Below, in pieces: positions 1 through 11,151 of a stretch of 64,000 bases of DNA. The position numbers and the translations under genes were made by a program. The stretch's first letter is position 1. Every line of letters begins with the position of its first letter. The notes beneath the pieces were generated by a model. The model made no database searches. It was given only the letters and a program-made list of their open reading frames with translations, and had not been told where the DNA came from. This DNA is from Lomentospora prolificans. Taxonomy: Eukaryota > Ascomycota > Sordariomycetes > Microascales > Microascaceae. The stretch is from assembly GCA_029532625.1 (NCBI GenBank), contig JARFXM010000003.1, forward strand, positions 3,162,001 through 3,226,000, written 5' to 3'.

Positions 1-2616
1 CATAGGGGAGGGCTCCGTTCGCCCTAGGAGAACCACTACCATGGACCACTTTTCAGGTGCTGGTCCTAGCCTCGTTACCTCGATCCTGTCCTCTGCTGTC
101 CCAGGGACGCGGTTTAGGGGGGAAGATCATTGGACGTGCTGCTGCAGGGGTTCCTGGGTATGCGTCCCCTGAGCCCTGACCCAATCCCTCAGGGTCCAAA
201 TACATACCTCCAGGGCTATTAGGTCCCCTTTCAAGCGCGTCGCGCCCCCTCGACGCCAGGCAGTAATCCTTGACGAAAAGCCGGTGTTTCCACAAATACG
301 CAGAGCTCACTCTCAAGAAGTATAAGCAGAGCCTCAAGTATTAAAGACGAGAAGAAAAAGGAAGGAACCGACTGCGACACCGAGCTTTGGTCTGGTCCAG
401 TCCAAACCTGCAGGTGCACCCCGCCACTCGACGGGCTGGCTCCTCAGCAGTCAACGCGCGTGCGGGGCATCGCGTGTTTTGATCATTGGCGCCTTCCCCC
501 TCGATCATCACCTTTTACGAAGTAAACCTTGAAGAAAGGAAAGGGAGCCTCGCAATTTATTATCCTTCAACGTCGCACGAACTACTTGTAGAACGAAGAG
601 GGAAAGCCATTTTTTTCCTCGTCCGAATGAAAGGGAAATTACTCCTGACCCGTCCCGGGGGAAAAGCCCCTCCTGATGAGACCACTGATCTTGGGAAGGG
701 GGGCAAGGTTTGTCGCGTCGAAAAATCAAAACAAACAAGTTGAATTTTTTTTTTTTTTTTCCTTTTCCCTTACCTCCCCCCATAATGCGTGCACTTTCTC
801 GCCCGTCATCTCATCCGGCCAAATCAGTACCATCAGTGTCCCATGCCCTCGTCTGCGTACTCTCTTTTTGCGCTCTTGTCAGATCTGCCATCTGGCCTCA
901 TCGGACAGCGCATTGATCAATAATAAGACCTTCTCCGCAGCGCCCGCCTGTGATAATTACTTGCTTATCACTTGTTCATGCTCCCCGTTCCTCCAAACAC
1001 GTTGATTCCGGGCCCTCCCTGCTTCATGCACCACTCCACAACTGGTGCGATCCCTGCTCATTCCCCCTTGCCCCCTGTCGATGGTGTCCAAAAGAAGGAA
1101 AACCGAAGGTTCCCTAAGCCCATTGACCCATCGGGTCTGTCCATTGACGGCTCGCAAGCGGGAACGCCGGGCGGGACGACGGCAAGGAGGATGGCTAACC
1201 TTTTACCCCCTCGACGCGACTTCCATCGCTCTCCAGTCAAAACAAAACGGCCAGTTTATTCCTTTTTTCCCCACGAGTACTTATCCACCAGGATCTTAGT
1301 TTATTATTAGCCGTTTCATCGATCCTCCCGCTGCAAGGGACGCTGCTACCACAATACACTGATGCGTATCAGCACGAGGATGGACTCCCGTCCAACTTGA
1401 GATGAAATTGTCCCGTCCCAACGGCGTGGCTGTCCGCATTGCCCCTTCCTTACAGTTTTCAACCACTGCTTATTTGAGGAGGAAACAAATATCATGTGCA
1501 GCGGGCATTTTTCAGAAACACTTGCGCATCAGATAGCCAACACCAAGATAGATGCGTCGTGTAAGCGCCATCCTTACGCTTAGTCTTCTTACTCATCGAG
1601 TAGCCATATCCGGCCGCCATCACAGGATCCAGTCTGATACACTGAGCCACATGGTTCTCTTGCAATTCGTCAGTCGAGGTTCCCGCTAGACTATTGACAG
1701 TCCGCCGACGCCCTCTAAGCCAACCGTTCAAGAGAGTAGACGTAATTGTAAATAAACCTCACCTCGGCTCGAGCTAGGAAGCGTCACATTTCGGTTCCAT
1801 CTGACAAGATAATCTCTCGTGATATCCCGCGCGTCTCGCCCGGCGGCGCCCGCCCTCTTGTCTGGAGCACAGGACAGGCTTGGAACAACAACAAAAGACG
1901 CAAACTAATCGTTTTTTCCAAATTCCATACTTGCATGCCGTATGCTCCCGCCAATGGAGGAATGGAAAGATATGGACCAAGGAATACTTTTTCCCATCAA
2001 TCCCGTTCATCGGCCCTGCCCATTGTTATTATCAGACATATACTCGGCGTAATAATACAGGTGGCTTGTCCCATTGAAAATGGCGCTCATCTTCAAGCCA
2101 CACAAGAGAATAATAACAATAAAGGGTTAAAGGCGCGGAAGAGGGAAAGTATAAGAAGGGAAGGGAAAGGCACACTCCCCATTCGCGGGTCATTTCTGGT
2201 TCGTTCCGCCAGAGTATAACTTGTTTCTCTTTGAGTGCTATCTAGTCTCTCGACTATTTTCTATAACTGGTGAATATCTCACCCTCTCGCTTCGTTTGGG
2301 GTCCACTGCCGGGTGACCGTATCCGTCGATCCGTATGAAACCACCGGATCCATAATCTCAGGGTATTGCTTCTACTGTATACGCAAAGTAATCTCTTATG
2401 AAAACAAGCAAAAGCCAAGTAAAAGGTGATGCTGAAGAACAAGAACCGAGAGGGGTAGTCGAGCTAGACATGATCTAAGACCCCCCCTTCAATAACGTCC
2501 CCAGAGTGGTCGCTCAAACCCATATGGTTTCAGTCGTCAACGAGGTGGCAAGGCATACCATACGGCACGCGAATTGGGAATCGGACACGGCTACTCATCG
2601 TTCCCACCTCTGTCAT
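1..2616. other. Intergenic region, no gene seen
   Basis: No open frame here has convincing protein character; the longest is about 112 codons with poor composition. The region lies downstream of the MED1 gene and runs off the window edge, so it may include the promoter of a gene outside. The only notable structure is a run of 16 T at 745-760 followed by a pyrimidine stretch. Confidence 0.6.
745..760 (+). repeat. T16 homopolymer followed by a pyrimidine tract
   Basis: Sixteen consecutive T are followed by a C/T stretch to about 780. Such tracts are common in fungal promoters, but no gene is seen directly downstream. It may also be simple replication slippage. Confidence 0.7.
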
Positions 2617-4767
2617 CTAGCTACGGTCCACTCGCGTCCGCACCCACTCGCACCATTGATCGATGTCTTCCAAGACTTCCAGGGCCCGGCCTAGTTTTTC
2701 TGGGGTGACCGCCTGACTCTTGCTATTTACCGCTTCATCCGTCGTTCCTGACTCATCGTCGGGGACAATATTTTGAGAAATCACCCGTATCTTGCCATTG
2801 GGCCCAATCTCGAGCGTGATACTGGCTGTCGTAGATCGTAAGGGGAAGACCACCTGGAGCCGCGGAGCAGGGTGAACTGTCAATGTCACATCAATAGAGT
2901 CGACGTTATCCTCCTCGATATGGTCCGATGAGTCGTATTCCACACCCTGCATTGCACTCACGCCGGTCGAGAATGCATTCAATTCCTGCTTTTTAGGTAC
3001 CGTCCTCGTTGACAGGTCAGGGCCAGCCACTTCTCCTGTTTTAGTATTGCTTGCCACGCCATCACGACTCGTCCTGTTGTCGCCAAAGCTTCGCCTCAGT
3101 AGCGTAGAAAGTAGCGCGTACTGTCTGAGGTTAGGCAGGAGCGAAATAAGTTGCTTTGGGTGTGAGAATGGCAACTCAGATAGCGTCTGGCCATAGACTG
3201 GTTTGTATATGTAAAGGGTGTTTTTGTGTTTTTTAGTACTCGTCTCCCCCTCCCTTGAAATAGACGTCACCTCCCGGTGGTGTTCAATGGTTCTTGGCGC
3301 ACTAGGGTCATGAGCCTCAGTCGACGCTGGAATGGGGAAGTAAAGGCTGTCAAAAGTAGGATACGCGTAAAGCGGAGGAGGCTGCGCTCCCACGAGCTCA
3401 TACACGTGGAGCCAGACGGGTTGTGGTAAGATAACCGTCGGCTCTAGAAGCGCCTTGAAGATAATCTCCGGGTACTTGAGAGACATGTCGACGGTAGCGT
3501 CCTTGTTCTCCTCGGGTGGTGGAATAACGGCGTTTTCCGGTTCTAGCCAGTCCAGAGCAGGCCCGGTCGTGGCACTAAGGACTTCTTCGGCGCTGGGGTC
3601 TTCTTTTTCGAGCTTGGGGGATATCCAGTTTTCTGAAATTCGCACGGAAGGATATATCATATTTCCCATAGGCGCGCAGCTTATGAGGAGCGACCACACA
3701 CCCTCATTCTCCTCGACAAACTTCTGGGACACGGGATCCTTGGGGGGGACGCAGTGTCGCTCTATCCAGTAATCAAGATTTAAACCAACGCGATTCCTCG
3801 CATGCATGACCGGATACCCGTGCCGATGGCATGTAACCATGTTGTGGATATACTTCTCGCTCTTTCCAGCATGCTCCGCACGCAGCTTCTCTAAATCATA
3901 ATGATGGATGCGCTCCAGACTAGAGCACATACCAGCCAAGGCCTCTTGGAGGTCCAAACCAGGTATTATGCTTAGCTTGTCTAAGTCTGCAAGTCTAGCG
4001 AGATTGGCGTAAAAGTCGTCGAGTTTCTTTGTCAATGGGCTCTGGCCTGGCCGTAATTCGAGATCCTTCATGAGAATGGCCGTCGCCCGCCCGACGCGTT
4101 CTATCACGATCGGCGCAGATAATGGGAATGACAGCGCCACATTCCGGACTATGTTGTTGTCTATAGAGATGTCGAGCTGGAGAGCCTTGCCAGCAACGAC
4201 GAGCATTTTCATCTTTTGGCCGCTCGGATCCGTGTGAGTGTCCCAGATGCAGTCCAGTCCTATTCGCTGCACCAGCCTCTCGAGGCCCTCTTCACTAACA
4301 TAACCCTTTTTGTGCTGCGGGGGGAGAGGGAGAGAGCAAACTTGTCAGCGCGGAGGTCCATGACGAAGCGAGTCTGAATGAGAACCAACCGATAAGGTAT
4401 TGATGACAGCATCGAGTCTCTTTAGCCGCTCGTCCTCACCGGCCAACACGCCAAGCCCATGAAAGCCTGCAAGACCTGCCACACCGACATTATCCAAGCC
4501 CATATCCAGCCCATTCGCCATACCAAGCGAGCCCATAGCTGCGGCGGCGGACGGGCTATCGAAATTCAAAGGCCCCGTCGATGGATGACCGGCGAGCGTG
4601 GCTGTGGTTGCGGGCGACTTCTTGACTTGCTGTGGCGAAGATCTAGGGCCCCGTGGTGAGAATACGCCCTGCACACCGGAGAGCGAGAAGGGGGTCGAGG
4701 CGGGAGGCGAGGCAGCGACCTGCGGAGTCCTCCCTTGCTGAGTCTTACCGGGCGTTGGTGTTGCCAT
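2617..4767 (-). CDS. med1: Mediator complex subunit 1 (fungal MED1)
   Basis: This encodes the Med1 subunit of the nuclear Mediator complex, which links sequence-specific activators to RNA polymerase II. The model has exon 1 at 4767-4390, an intron at 4389-4315 (75 nt, donor GTTGGT, acceptor CAG) and exon 2 at 4314-2617, giving 691 residues. Residues 1-80 are disordered and carry the typical fungal MED1 opening MATPTPGK and a SPRGPRSSPQQVKKSP segment. The Med1 domain follows from about residue 110, and the joint reads VINTLS-HKKGYVSEEGLERL, the family's expected continuous helix. The splice site was chosen because it restores that joint in phase 0; the stop after HGPPR would otherwise truncate the protein. 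The C-terminus (LEVLEDIDQWCEWVRT) is also typical. Its neighbour on the same strand is the PAM2 protein. Identification rests on family memory, not a search. Confidence 0.88.
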
Positions 4768-5847
4768 GGTAGGTTTGCCCTAGCGGGGCAGAGAGGCTCG
4801 GCTAGAGGGGCAACAGATCTTCGTTTTTTCAGGGTATAATAACGCTATTTATTGGAGACGAGGCTGATAATTCTCAGGCTTAGGGAGATATTTACTGTCA
4901 ATCGCGATCGCAAGCTTCGACTTCGATTCTAGCAGGCGAGCTTCGTTAGCAAAGGAAGGAAAAAGCGCCAGCCACAGACCATTAATCACACAGAGAGTTT
5001 TCAGATAAAACACCGCATCAAGGAGTGCAATTGTTATCGGAAACGGCGGGGCGCGTCTTATTGTAGATGGTCTTCACAATTGTGAGGTTAAAACAGCGAA
5101 CCAAACACGGCTCGAATCAAGAAGGGGAAGCTTCAACTGCGAATGAGGGGCATGAGCTGTTGGGAGCTCTTTAGCCGAAACTCAACCGAGCTGGCTTGTG
5201 TTCGACCTCATCTTGGGTATTCGGCCATGACTACCAGCAACAGCGCGTCAAGAGACTCAAGGAATTCAAATAAACCTTGCAGTTGATTATGTATATAGTC
5301 GAGTTTGTTCGATTCTATCGAACGAACGGATCCTTCCTTTCTTAACCTCCTTGTTTGAAGTGCTTCGGACTTGGCGTAATTGCTTCTATACCGTCCGACC
5401 TCGAATCACCGTGACGTTTTATGAGCCACGACCTTGTGATCAGGCGAGAATGCGCTCTGGCAGACGTACCATGCTCCTGATGGATACCACCCCTAACCAC
5501 AGAATCCCCCGCGGACCAACCCTGACCACAGAATCCCCCGAGGCTCTAGTGATCCAATAATGCTAACATCCTTATAAAAACCCAACAAACAATGACAAAC
5601 GATGAAAGATAAACAAAAAGTTCTCCTTGGCACCCAATCCGCCATGGGGACTTGATAGTGATGTTACTCAGTGTCGATATACGCATAAAGCTTCACCTCA
5701 GTGGATTCCCAAGAACCCCGTAGCTCTGGTCAAACACGACCAGAACACAAGGATATCGAACTCCGAAACCACTCTTCACCACTTCAATGAGTCCCTCAAG
5801 AACCACTCCAAAGGTGTTTCATCAACTACCCGTCATCTCTATGGTGC
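4768..5847. other. Intergenic region: MED1 upstream and PAM2-gene downstream
   Basis: About 1.1 kb separates two genes on the minus strand, so it should hold the MED1 promoter and the 3' end of the PAM2-motif gene. I see no supported coding sequence, RNA gene or repeat family. AT content rises around 4820-5050. Confidence 0.55.
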
Positions 5848-7800
5848 TCAAGCAATGCCAACCTTGGAAGAAGTCGATTTCAGCATACCGCGACCGCGAT
5901 GGACTCTTCTGGCCTGCCTTGCCTTGCACTCGAGTGCATATCCAGGCTCGTTTGCTTTTCTCCATTCAATCCACTCTTCGTAGGCTTGCTGGCCACGGGC
6001 ATTCGGGAATCGGGGTTTCGGTACCGGGCCCGGCGGTATCTGTGACAGTGCCGGCGGGAGAATGCGAGGTAAGTCTCCCACAGCGGGCTGATCAGGCGCA
6101 GTTGGAACGGCTGGGATCACCGACCCAGCCAAGGGACCTAAGGAGGTGGTGGGGGCCGGAGAGACACGCCGGTCGCCAGTACAGCAACCCGCCCAAGGAT
6201 GGCCCAGATTCTCATTGTGATGGAAATTTTGACGAAAGTTGCATCCACCGCCCAGACCTATATCTACGCTAGGAGTGTTGATGCTGGGCCTAATTGTTGA
6301 GAGTCCCGGGCTGCATGGAGAGAGAAAAGGAAATGAGGGAGTGGTTCCATATAACTGTTGCAGTAAAGCGGCGATGTTCAACCCAGGTGGCAAAAGTCTA
6401 CGATCGTAGGAGCTACCTAGGTCGGAAGCGGGAGCTAGGAATGGCGCTGGTGGGAATGTTGAGTTGCTAACCGGCTTACTACCATTCTGGGGGCATTCGG
6501 GACCGGGGACTTGGGAGTAGAGCCTTTCTGGCGACCCGGGCCGCCGAATCCCAGATACGGCGGTCTTAGAATTGGGGCCTAGACCGGCAACCGCGGGTGG
6601 GGGTCGGAACTCCTTGGCCTTGGGATTGAGTGTTTTCTCTTTCCCAGGGGCATCCATGTCGATGCCCGAATCCATCGTCTCCCTCAACTTCGCGCTTCTC
6701 CGGCCAGGACCTGCGACACTGGATATGGCCGGCACTCCTGGCCCAACGGTTCGCCTACTATGAGGAGCATATTTTTTGTGAACCAAGGCTTTGTACTCAT
6801 TGAAACGCCGAGTCCAAGCCGACAAAGTCTCCGCGCTCCAGGTAGGCAACGGCTCGGAACGGCCGGTGATAGGGTCCTTCCATTCCTTGATAAGGTTATC
6901 GCATCTAGCCTCAACTGACATTTGTAACTTTCCCAGTAGTCCCTTGAATCGCTCTGCTTCATAGTGTCGGCTAGGATCCTCCGCGTGGGGCTGAGAAGCC
7001 GTCGTCGAGATCCCTTCTTCCTTGGGGCTAACTTCAACCGGCTCAGGTTTAGCTTCAGCCTGTGACTCGTCAACTTCCACGATTGGGTAGCACACCCTAT
7101 TGCTCGGTGCCACGTCCAATGACACGCTGATTTCCACAAGAGGGAAGTATTCACATGCACATTGTCCCACCCCGTTGCTGTGATTCTGGCAAATCACTCT
7201 CCCCTTAGGACTGATTGTAACTGGGAGGAGCTCGAAGGTATCTAGCTTATCTTTCGTCCCGGATCCATTATGATTTCTAGCCAAGTTGAAACCAGTGCAT
7301 CCATGGCTGATAAGCCGTGCCAACGCCGGCCGCCTTCCAATTGGGGAAGGACTTGGTTTATCACCGTGATCTGGTGAAACAACCATACCTGTATGCTTAA
7401 ATGAGATGCTAGCATCTCTCTCAGACTGCCGAATTAAGCCTATAAGACCCTTCTCCGCCTCCATTGACGAGGAGCTTTCAGGTTGGGCGGACTCGGGAGT
7501 TTCCACCTCCTCATTGGATGAGAAGCCATTCTCGGGAGACGCTTTGTCAGAGGTGCTCTCCGAGTTGTTTGCACTATTAGGGACCGTCATTGTCTTTCGC
7601 CAGTCGTCGCTAGCAAAAGCTTCGCTTGATCCATGATGGCTATGGCCAAACTCTGGGAACCCCATCTCTTTCTTCGTTACGGGAGCAGAGTTGATCTGCT
7701 CAAAAGGAACCCGGCGAGCATGTGTAAAGTTGGTGTTTATTCGCAAAGTTGGTGCTGCCGAGTGCAACGGACGCATTGAATGTTGCTGTACGGAAGCCAT
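5848..7800 (-). CDS. Disordered protein with PAM2 motif (putative poly(A)-binding-protein partner)
   Basis: This is a single-exon gene for 650 residues starting at the first ATG (MASVQQHSMRPL). Most of it is Ser/Pro-rich and probably disordered. The clearest signal is LNPKAKEFRPP at residues 391-401, which matches the PAM2 consensus (L-N-x-x-A-x-x-F-x-P) that binds the MLLE domain of poly(A)-binding protein in ataxin-2 and related proteins. Two other parts look folded: a Trp-rich helical stretch at about 281-345 (ERFKGLLGKL to HKKYAP) and a basic C-terminal helix at about 598-640 (AYEEWIEWRKAN, then KARQARRVHRGRG). A Cys cluster lies at about 204-216. I recognise no enzyme domain. The PAM2 motif suggests a role in cytoplasmic mRNA fate, which is inference. 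It lies between MED1 and WetA, all on the minus strand and widely spaced. Confidence 0.8.
   Translation of the reverse strand: MASVQQHSMRPLHSAAPTLRINTNFTHARRVPFEQINSAPVTKKEMGFPEFGHSHHGSSEAFASDDWRKTMTVPNSANNSESTSDKASPENGFSSNEEVETPESAQPESSSSMEAEKGLIGLIRQSERDASISFKHTGMVVSPDHGDKPSPSPIGRRPALARLISHGCTGFNLARNHNGSGTKDKLDTFELLPVTISPKGRVICQNHSNGVGQCACEYFPLVEISVSLDVAPSNRVCYPIVEVDESQAEAKPEPVEVSPKEEGISTTASQPHAEDPSRHYEAERFKGLLGKLQMSVEARCDNLIKEWKDPITGRSEPLPTWSAETLSAWTRRFNEYKALVHKKYAPHSRRTVGPGVPAISSVAGPGRRSAKLRETMDSGIDMDAPGKEKTLNPKAKEFRPPPAVAGLGPNSKTAVSGIRRPGSPERLYSQVPGPECPQNGSKPVSNSTFPPAPFLAPASDLGSSYDRRLLPPGLNIAALLQQLYGTTPSFPFLSPCSPGLSTIRPSINTPSVDIGLGGGCNFRQNFHHNENLGHPWAGCCTGDRRVSPAPTTSLGPLAGSVIPAVPTAPDQPAVGDLPRILPPALSQIPPGPVPKPRFPNARGQQAYEEWIEWRKANEPGYALECKARQARRVHRGRGMLKSTSSKVGIA
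6595..6630 (-). other. PAM2 motif coding segment
   Basis: The codons for LNPKAKEFRPPP (residues 391-402) keep the Leu, Asn, Ala, Phe and Pro positions that contact the MLLE domain in known PAM2 peptides. Acidic and Gly/Pro residues flank it, as expected of an exposed linear motif. Recognition is by consensus only. Confidence 0.8.
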
Positions 7801-8812
7801 TCTAGGAACTATTGAAGGCCATTAGCCGCTAGAAAAGACGACATATACCTTTGGAACCTCATTATCTTGAAACCTTGAGTGCTCATGAGTACCAGTTGTA
7901 TTTACAGCCAAAAAGTAGCAATCAAGAGGAGTGTGAAGCTATGCGTGTTGGCAAGTCCTGAACAACCGGGCTCGTCCATGATACATCAATTGATGCACAA
8001 TAAAGTCAATCGGAGGCTAGAAGTCACACATACCTCTTTTTGTTTTTGTTTCAGGTACCAATTTGTCGGAGCGGGCACTCGAACACTCTGTCCACAAAAC
8101 ACTACTTCAATGGAGAGAGCTTATCACTCGTCTTCACTAGCCGCTAAAACGCTCTTGTCGAGGAGTGGGATTGCTGTAGTTTCCTAGGATAGTGCGCAGT
8201 AAGATCTGTGTGTTTGAGAGATGTCTCATCGCCTTCTCGACGAGATGTAACTAAGATGGAAGGGTAAAGCCAGTTGCGAAAGAGATGATATTCGGGATCC
8301 GATGTTGTTTTCCTATCAGACATAGCGCACTGCACACTTTACGGCAACCTCACATCTCTATCCAAGCGTAGACTTTTTGCTTCCCTTTAGCATTGGGGGT
8401 AGGAGGAAACAGTATTCGAGGTCTCTAATCGAGGCATGAGCAATGATGCCATGAGCGCGGAGGCAATGGGCACTGAGCATTACTAGACAAAAGACACAGC
8501 TACTAAATAGGTTGCCCCTGCTCTTTACACTCGCTGAGGTCTACTCTTTCCCTTGCATTTTAGGCGTGTTAGGCGGAAGTAACTGCCTAACACCGACTAG
8601 CATTGAATTAGTGGCAGGCGCTCCTATATGCACAAGAAAACTAGGTCCCTCAACCAGTCTCGTGAGCTTCAAACTTGGATGATATATGCTGATGGAATTT
8701 TCCTAGCGGTAATAACAAATACGTTCTCGGCAGGATATAGGATGTCGAGCATCGTATACTCCCTTCCTCACCATCGACAAGCCCGGCCAAACGCAAATAG
8801 ATGGGCCGCTGT
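7801..8812. other. Intergenic region: PAM2-gene upstream and wetA downstream
   Basis: This 1-kb stretch lies between two minus-strand genes. It should contain the promoter of the PAM2-motif gene and the wetA 3' untranslated region. I see no credible coding sequence or repeat. Confidence 0.5.
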
Positions 8813-10519
8813 TCAATTGCTTATAAGCTCTTTAGCCTCCTCCGTCAACATATGCACATCCCCCCCAGCTGCCTCTACAGCCTTGATCACTACCTCTCCC
8901 AGCCTCTTTCTTCGTTCCATCTCCTCCTTCTCTCTCTTTGCTCTTGTTTTTGAGCTTCCACTGGGTGCAACACCTGCCATCAGCGTCTGTTTATCATGGG
9001 GAGTAAAGTTTATGAATCCGATATCCGCTATGCTATCAGAGTATTTAATCTCAGATAGAGTTGATGATCGTCTCTTCCTTATAGTTTTGTCACCAGGAAA
9101 CCCCGAGACAGACCGGCTAGAGACCGAGTCCCCAGAACTACAGCGGCGAAGCAACGGTGAAGGTGATGTGTTCATATTACGTAGATGGTAGAGTATCCTA
9201 GGAGGGCATCGATTTGTCTCAATATACCCCTTGTTAGGGGTTGATGCTGGCGACATCAACCTGTTCTCCGGGGTTAAGGGAAGGGACAGCGGTTGCGCAA
9301 TTGACTCGACGGAAAACGTTTCATCATGCTTTAGGCCTGATCTGTATGGCTGTAGTTGTGAAGTATTGATAGTAACATCATCGCTAGCGGTATCGCAGCG
9401 CATGTTTGGGGCACCTTCGAAGCTAGTATACTTCGCGTGATCGAGGGCTGAGTTAGATGCCGCGTCTCTCTCTCGGGGGTGGGGGTCTTCGCTTATATGC
9501 CAGCTATTGTGCGTTATCGACAAGTTGTCTGACTCCGTGGGAGATGTATTTTGAAATTTTGAAAAAGACGAAAAAGGGCTAGTGTCCATAACCCAATTTT
9601 GACATCTTGATGGAGGTGTCGAGGGTTGGTATAAGCCGGGCTCTGTTTCCTCGTGCCTGTTAATCTCGACCTTCGAGTCACCAGTGCTTTTCTTTCGGGG
9701 AGAGTTCAAATCCCTAGGGAGAGGCATCGGTGCCGTATTGGTGCCACAAAATGGGTTTTCAACGGAGCCCTTGACAAATGAAACTGCGTTGCGAAACCTA
9801 GGGTTTGGCGGCTTTGAGTCCAAGTTTCTAGTGAGGTTGGATGCGTTCCTGTGTGTTCTCGCTAGTCGGCTTCTCGGAGGCTTGCGAGCAGTTGAGCCGA
9901 GGCCTCGCACAAGGTTTCGGTTCCATGTCTTCTTTACAGGGACTTGTTGTCTGGTAAGAAAGGTAGAAGATGCCAGCTCAACCGGCCCCGCAAAAAAGTC
10001 TCGTGGTGGATAGAAGGAAGCATCATCGGGCGAGAGAACGCTGGCATCAGATGATACATTCGTTAATTCATAGCTTAGATGGCGAGGCAGGATTGGGGAA
10101 CTTGAAGACGCCAAATAGTCCACCTCTTTGGTCGTGATTCCGCTGTCTTGCCCACTGATCTTTGGACTGGGAAGGGCGTGTTTCCCCTCACATTCGAGAT
10201 CAGGGCAACGAGCTATCCCCTGTTCTAATAGGTATCCAAAGTCAAAGGAACCTATGTCTTGTTTGGGAAATAGGTCTAGCGCCTGAAGAGGCACAGGAGG
10301 GATCGGTTCCCAGCTGATATCATCGTCTTCGCTGGTTGATGAGCTCAACGAGGAATTTGAGCTTTCGATTTCGTACCATGGCGCGTTGAAGTCTGCTACA
10401 TCATCGAAGAATGTTTCAAAGATTTCATTTCCATATCCTGAGTCCCAGAATGATGTCACCCCAATAGCTTTGTTATCCTGCAATGGGTCGAGCCAGACCT
10501 GTGAGCTTGTGTAAGTCAT
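8813..10519 (-). CDS. wetA: Developmental regulator WetA (conidial maturation)
   Basis: WetA acts last in the BrlA-AbaA-WetA pathway and is needed for conidial wall maturation and spore viability; it is thought to act in the nucleus. The single exon encodes 568 residues, close to the usual length (about 550). The diagnostic part is the C-terminal block at 503-568: NFTPHDKQTLMAGVAPSGSS, then a basic helix with KTRAKREKEEMERRKR, then AVEAAGGDVHML. The N-terminus has an aromatic/acidic patch (FETFFDDVADFN) like other WetA starts, and the middle is Ser/Pro/Asn-rich and disordered. A basic segment (KTIRKRRSS, about 478-486) may help nuclear import. Three CATTCC sites lie upstream, matching the AbaA-binding consensus. 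The protein lies 2.9 kb from the next gene upstream. Identification is from the remembered family signature. Confidence 0.85.
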   Translation of the reverse strand: MTYTSSQVWLDPLQDNKAIGVTSFWDSGYGNEIFETFFDDVADFNAPWYEIESSNSSLSSSTSEDDDISWEPIPPVPLQALDLFPKQDIGSFDFGYLLEQGIARCPDLECEGKHALPSPKISGQDSGITTKEVDYLASSSSPILPRHLSYELTNVSSDASVLSPDDASFYPPRDFFAGPVELASSTFLTRQQVPVKKTWNRNLVRGLGSTARKPPRSRLARTHRNASNLTRNLDSKPPNPRFRNAVSFVKGSVENPFCGTNTAPMPLPRDLNSPRKKSTGDSKVEINRHEETEPGLYQPSTPPSRCQNWVMDTSPFSSFSKFQNTSPTESDNLSITHNSWHISEDPHPRERDAASNSALDHAKYTSFEGAPNMRCDTASDDVTINTSQLQPYRSGLKHDETFSVESIAQPLSLPLTPENRLMSPASTPNKGYIETNRCPPRILYHLRNMNTSPSPLLRRCSSGDSVSSRSVSGFPGDKTIRKRRSSTLSEIKYSDSIADIGFINFTPHDKQTLMAGVAPSGSSKTRAKREKEEMERRKRLGEVVIKAVEAAGGDVHMLTEEAKELISN

Positions 10520-10830
10520 ATTGGACTAAGGCTTGGAAATGCTTATCAGTGCGCCACTAGACAAAGTGATATTTAGCAGGAGGAAGGAAGTATGATCGAT
10601 AGGACTGGGAAAAAGAGAAAATCATAAAGATTGCGGTTTCAAGGATATGGATGGAGGAAATAGTCTTGTTTGTAAGTTAAGAGATGCTTGCATTTGACTA
10701 AGCCCTCGATAGAAAACCGCGAGGCCGTATCTTACGACCGTACTTGTTTCACCCTCATAGCAACGGCGAATATAAAAGGCAGACAAGCCTGGTGGTAGCT
10801 AGGCCAAGGGCGGCTTACATCTCCCTAGAT

Positions 10831-10836
10831 GGAATG
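10831..10836 (-). promoter_or_regulatory. Candidate AbaA-type site upstream of wetA
   Basis: CATTCC on the minus strand, about 310 bp upstream of the wetA start, fits the AbaA (TEA/ATTS) consensus CATTCY. A single hexamer is weak evidence; it is listed because two more occur nearby. Confidence 0.35.
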
Positions 10837-10864
10837 TTTACTCGGTCGTTGTGAAGTCGGTCAC

Positions 10865-10870
10865 CATTCC
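10865..10870 (+). promoter_or_regulatory. Candidate AbaA-type site upstream of wetA
   Basis: CATTCC on the plus strand lies only 29 bp from the previous site, in inverted orientation. Closely paired sites are plausible for AbaA, but the spacing could be chance. Confidence 0.35.
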
Positions 10871-11145
10871 AGTGAGCGTAGTAGACGATCGGCTGATATG
10901 GGGACTGAAGGAATCGACAACCCTCAAAACGAGTATGAAGTGCTAGATCAACTGGAATTGGCTGAAGACTGAAACGGAGGCTTGAGTGTTTGAGGTATGA
11001 GTAAAAAAGGGCATCTCTAAAAAGAGCTGCGGTTGTATAAAAAAAGAAACACCGGTTTGCTGTGGTTGGCTGTGCGGACTTGGGCCGTCCGGCATGGCGA
11101 TGGCGCGTGTCGCGCTTAGGGGGGTCTAAGCGGAGGAGGTTCCTT

Positions 11146-11151
11146 CATTCC
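11146..11151 (+). promoter_or_regulatory. Candidate AbaA-type site upstream of wetA
   Basis: A third CATTCC lies about 630 bp upstream of the wetA start. About one match per kb is expected by chance on both strands, so three in 0.65 kb is only mildly enriched. Confidence 0.25.

Noticed and set aside
5303..5325. GTTCGATTC resembling a tRNA T-loop
   Set aside because: No T-arm pairing and no cloverleaf around it.
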